Positions 5,004-5,099 of a stretch of 5,099 nt of DNA are shown here, in pieces. A program made the position numbers and the translations under genes. The notes under the pieces are model-generated. The model was given only the letters and a program-made list of their open reading frames with translations, had not been told where the DNA came from and searched no databases. This stretch comes from Deltaproteobacteria bacterium (GTDB lineage: Bacteria; Desulfobacterota; Syntrophia; Syntrophales; UBA2210): NCBI GenBank assembly GCA_019314085.1, contig JAFCZZ010000147.1:1-5099 (forward strand), read 5' to 3'. The first letter of the stretch is position 1. Each line of letters begins with the position of its first letter.

Positions 5004-5099
5004 TCAGATATACTCTCATAAAAATATCTACCATATTTTCAGTCGGAAAAGCACATTAAATGGCCGCTTCATTTGTTTTTCTTTCTTCCATCAGATATA
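5003..5099. repeat. 10-bp direct repeat pair (ATCAGATATA) in AT-rich DNA
   Basis: ATCAGATATA occurs at 5003-5012 and again at the very end of the window, 5090-5099, with 77 bases between the copies. The enclosed DNA is AT-rich compared with the genes. The second copy is cut by the window edge, so the repeat may be longer. It could be a target duplication around a small insertion or a chance AT-rich match. Confidence 0.35.

Noticed and set aside
5056..5099. Minus-strand frame ending LMEERKTNEAAI, possibly the tail of a gene beyond the window
   Set aside because: Only about 13 codons lie in the window and nothing supports it beyond being open; too short to call.
1..5099. CRISPR arrays, rRNA or tRNA genes, intact transposases
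   Set aside because: No regularly spaced repeats, no RNA gene folds and no transposase frames were seen on either strand.

Overview
The window looks like chromosomal DNA of a moderately GC-rich Gram-negative bacterium. I infer a deltaproteobacterium-like lineage (Desulfobacterota or a neighbour), because it combines a Methanosarcina Cam-type gamma carbonic anhydrase, a PilT plus PilU-like retraction ATPase pair, and a small conserved protein of a kind I associate with that group. No marker gene fixes the taxon.

Layout from left to right. Positions 1-60 hold what may be the C-terminal tail of a plus-strand gene. A convergent minus-strand gene (93-428) encodes a 111-residue conserved protein of unclear function. 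It has a good Shine-Dalgarno and a candidate promoter in the 99-bp gap it shares with the divergent coaE. coaE (dephospho-CoA kinase, 528-1160, plus) overlaps by ATGA the start of a Cam-type gamma carbonic anhydrase gene. That second gene is broken near its middle by what looks like a 2-bp CG duplication at 1513-1516. Removing the two bases restores one 201-residue protein with every catalytic residue at the expected spacing. Its stop codon lies inside a 26-bp perfect palindrome that probably terminates transcription for both converging operons.

The right two thirds is a minus-strand twitching-motility cluster, in transcription order: pilT (start 4771), a 238-bp gap almost half filled by a MITE-like palindromic repeat, a PilU-like ATPase (start 3450), and a small protein with a degenerate response-regulator receiver domain (start 2290). 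PilT and the PilU-like protein are expected to power type IVa pilus retraction together. The receiver-like protein lacks the phosphoacceptor aspartate and may act as a phosphorylation-independent partner, which is inference. A near-consensus sigma-70-type promoter sits just upstream of pilT.

Upstream of pilT (4840-5099) the DNA is AT-rich and appears non-coding. It holds a 16-bp palindrome, a short frame resembling the end of a sensor histidine kinase, and a 10-bp direct repeat.

Most of the window is ordinary. The points worth a second look are the frameshifted carbonic anhydrase, the MITE-like repeat inside the pil cluster, the palindrome carrying a stop codon, and the pseudo-receiver tied to the retraction ATPases. 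I see no defence system, CRISPR array, RNA gene or intact mobile element.
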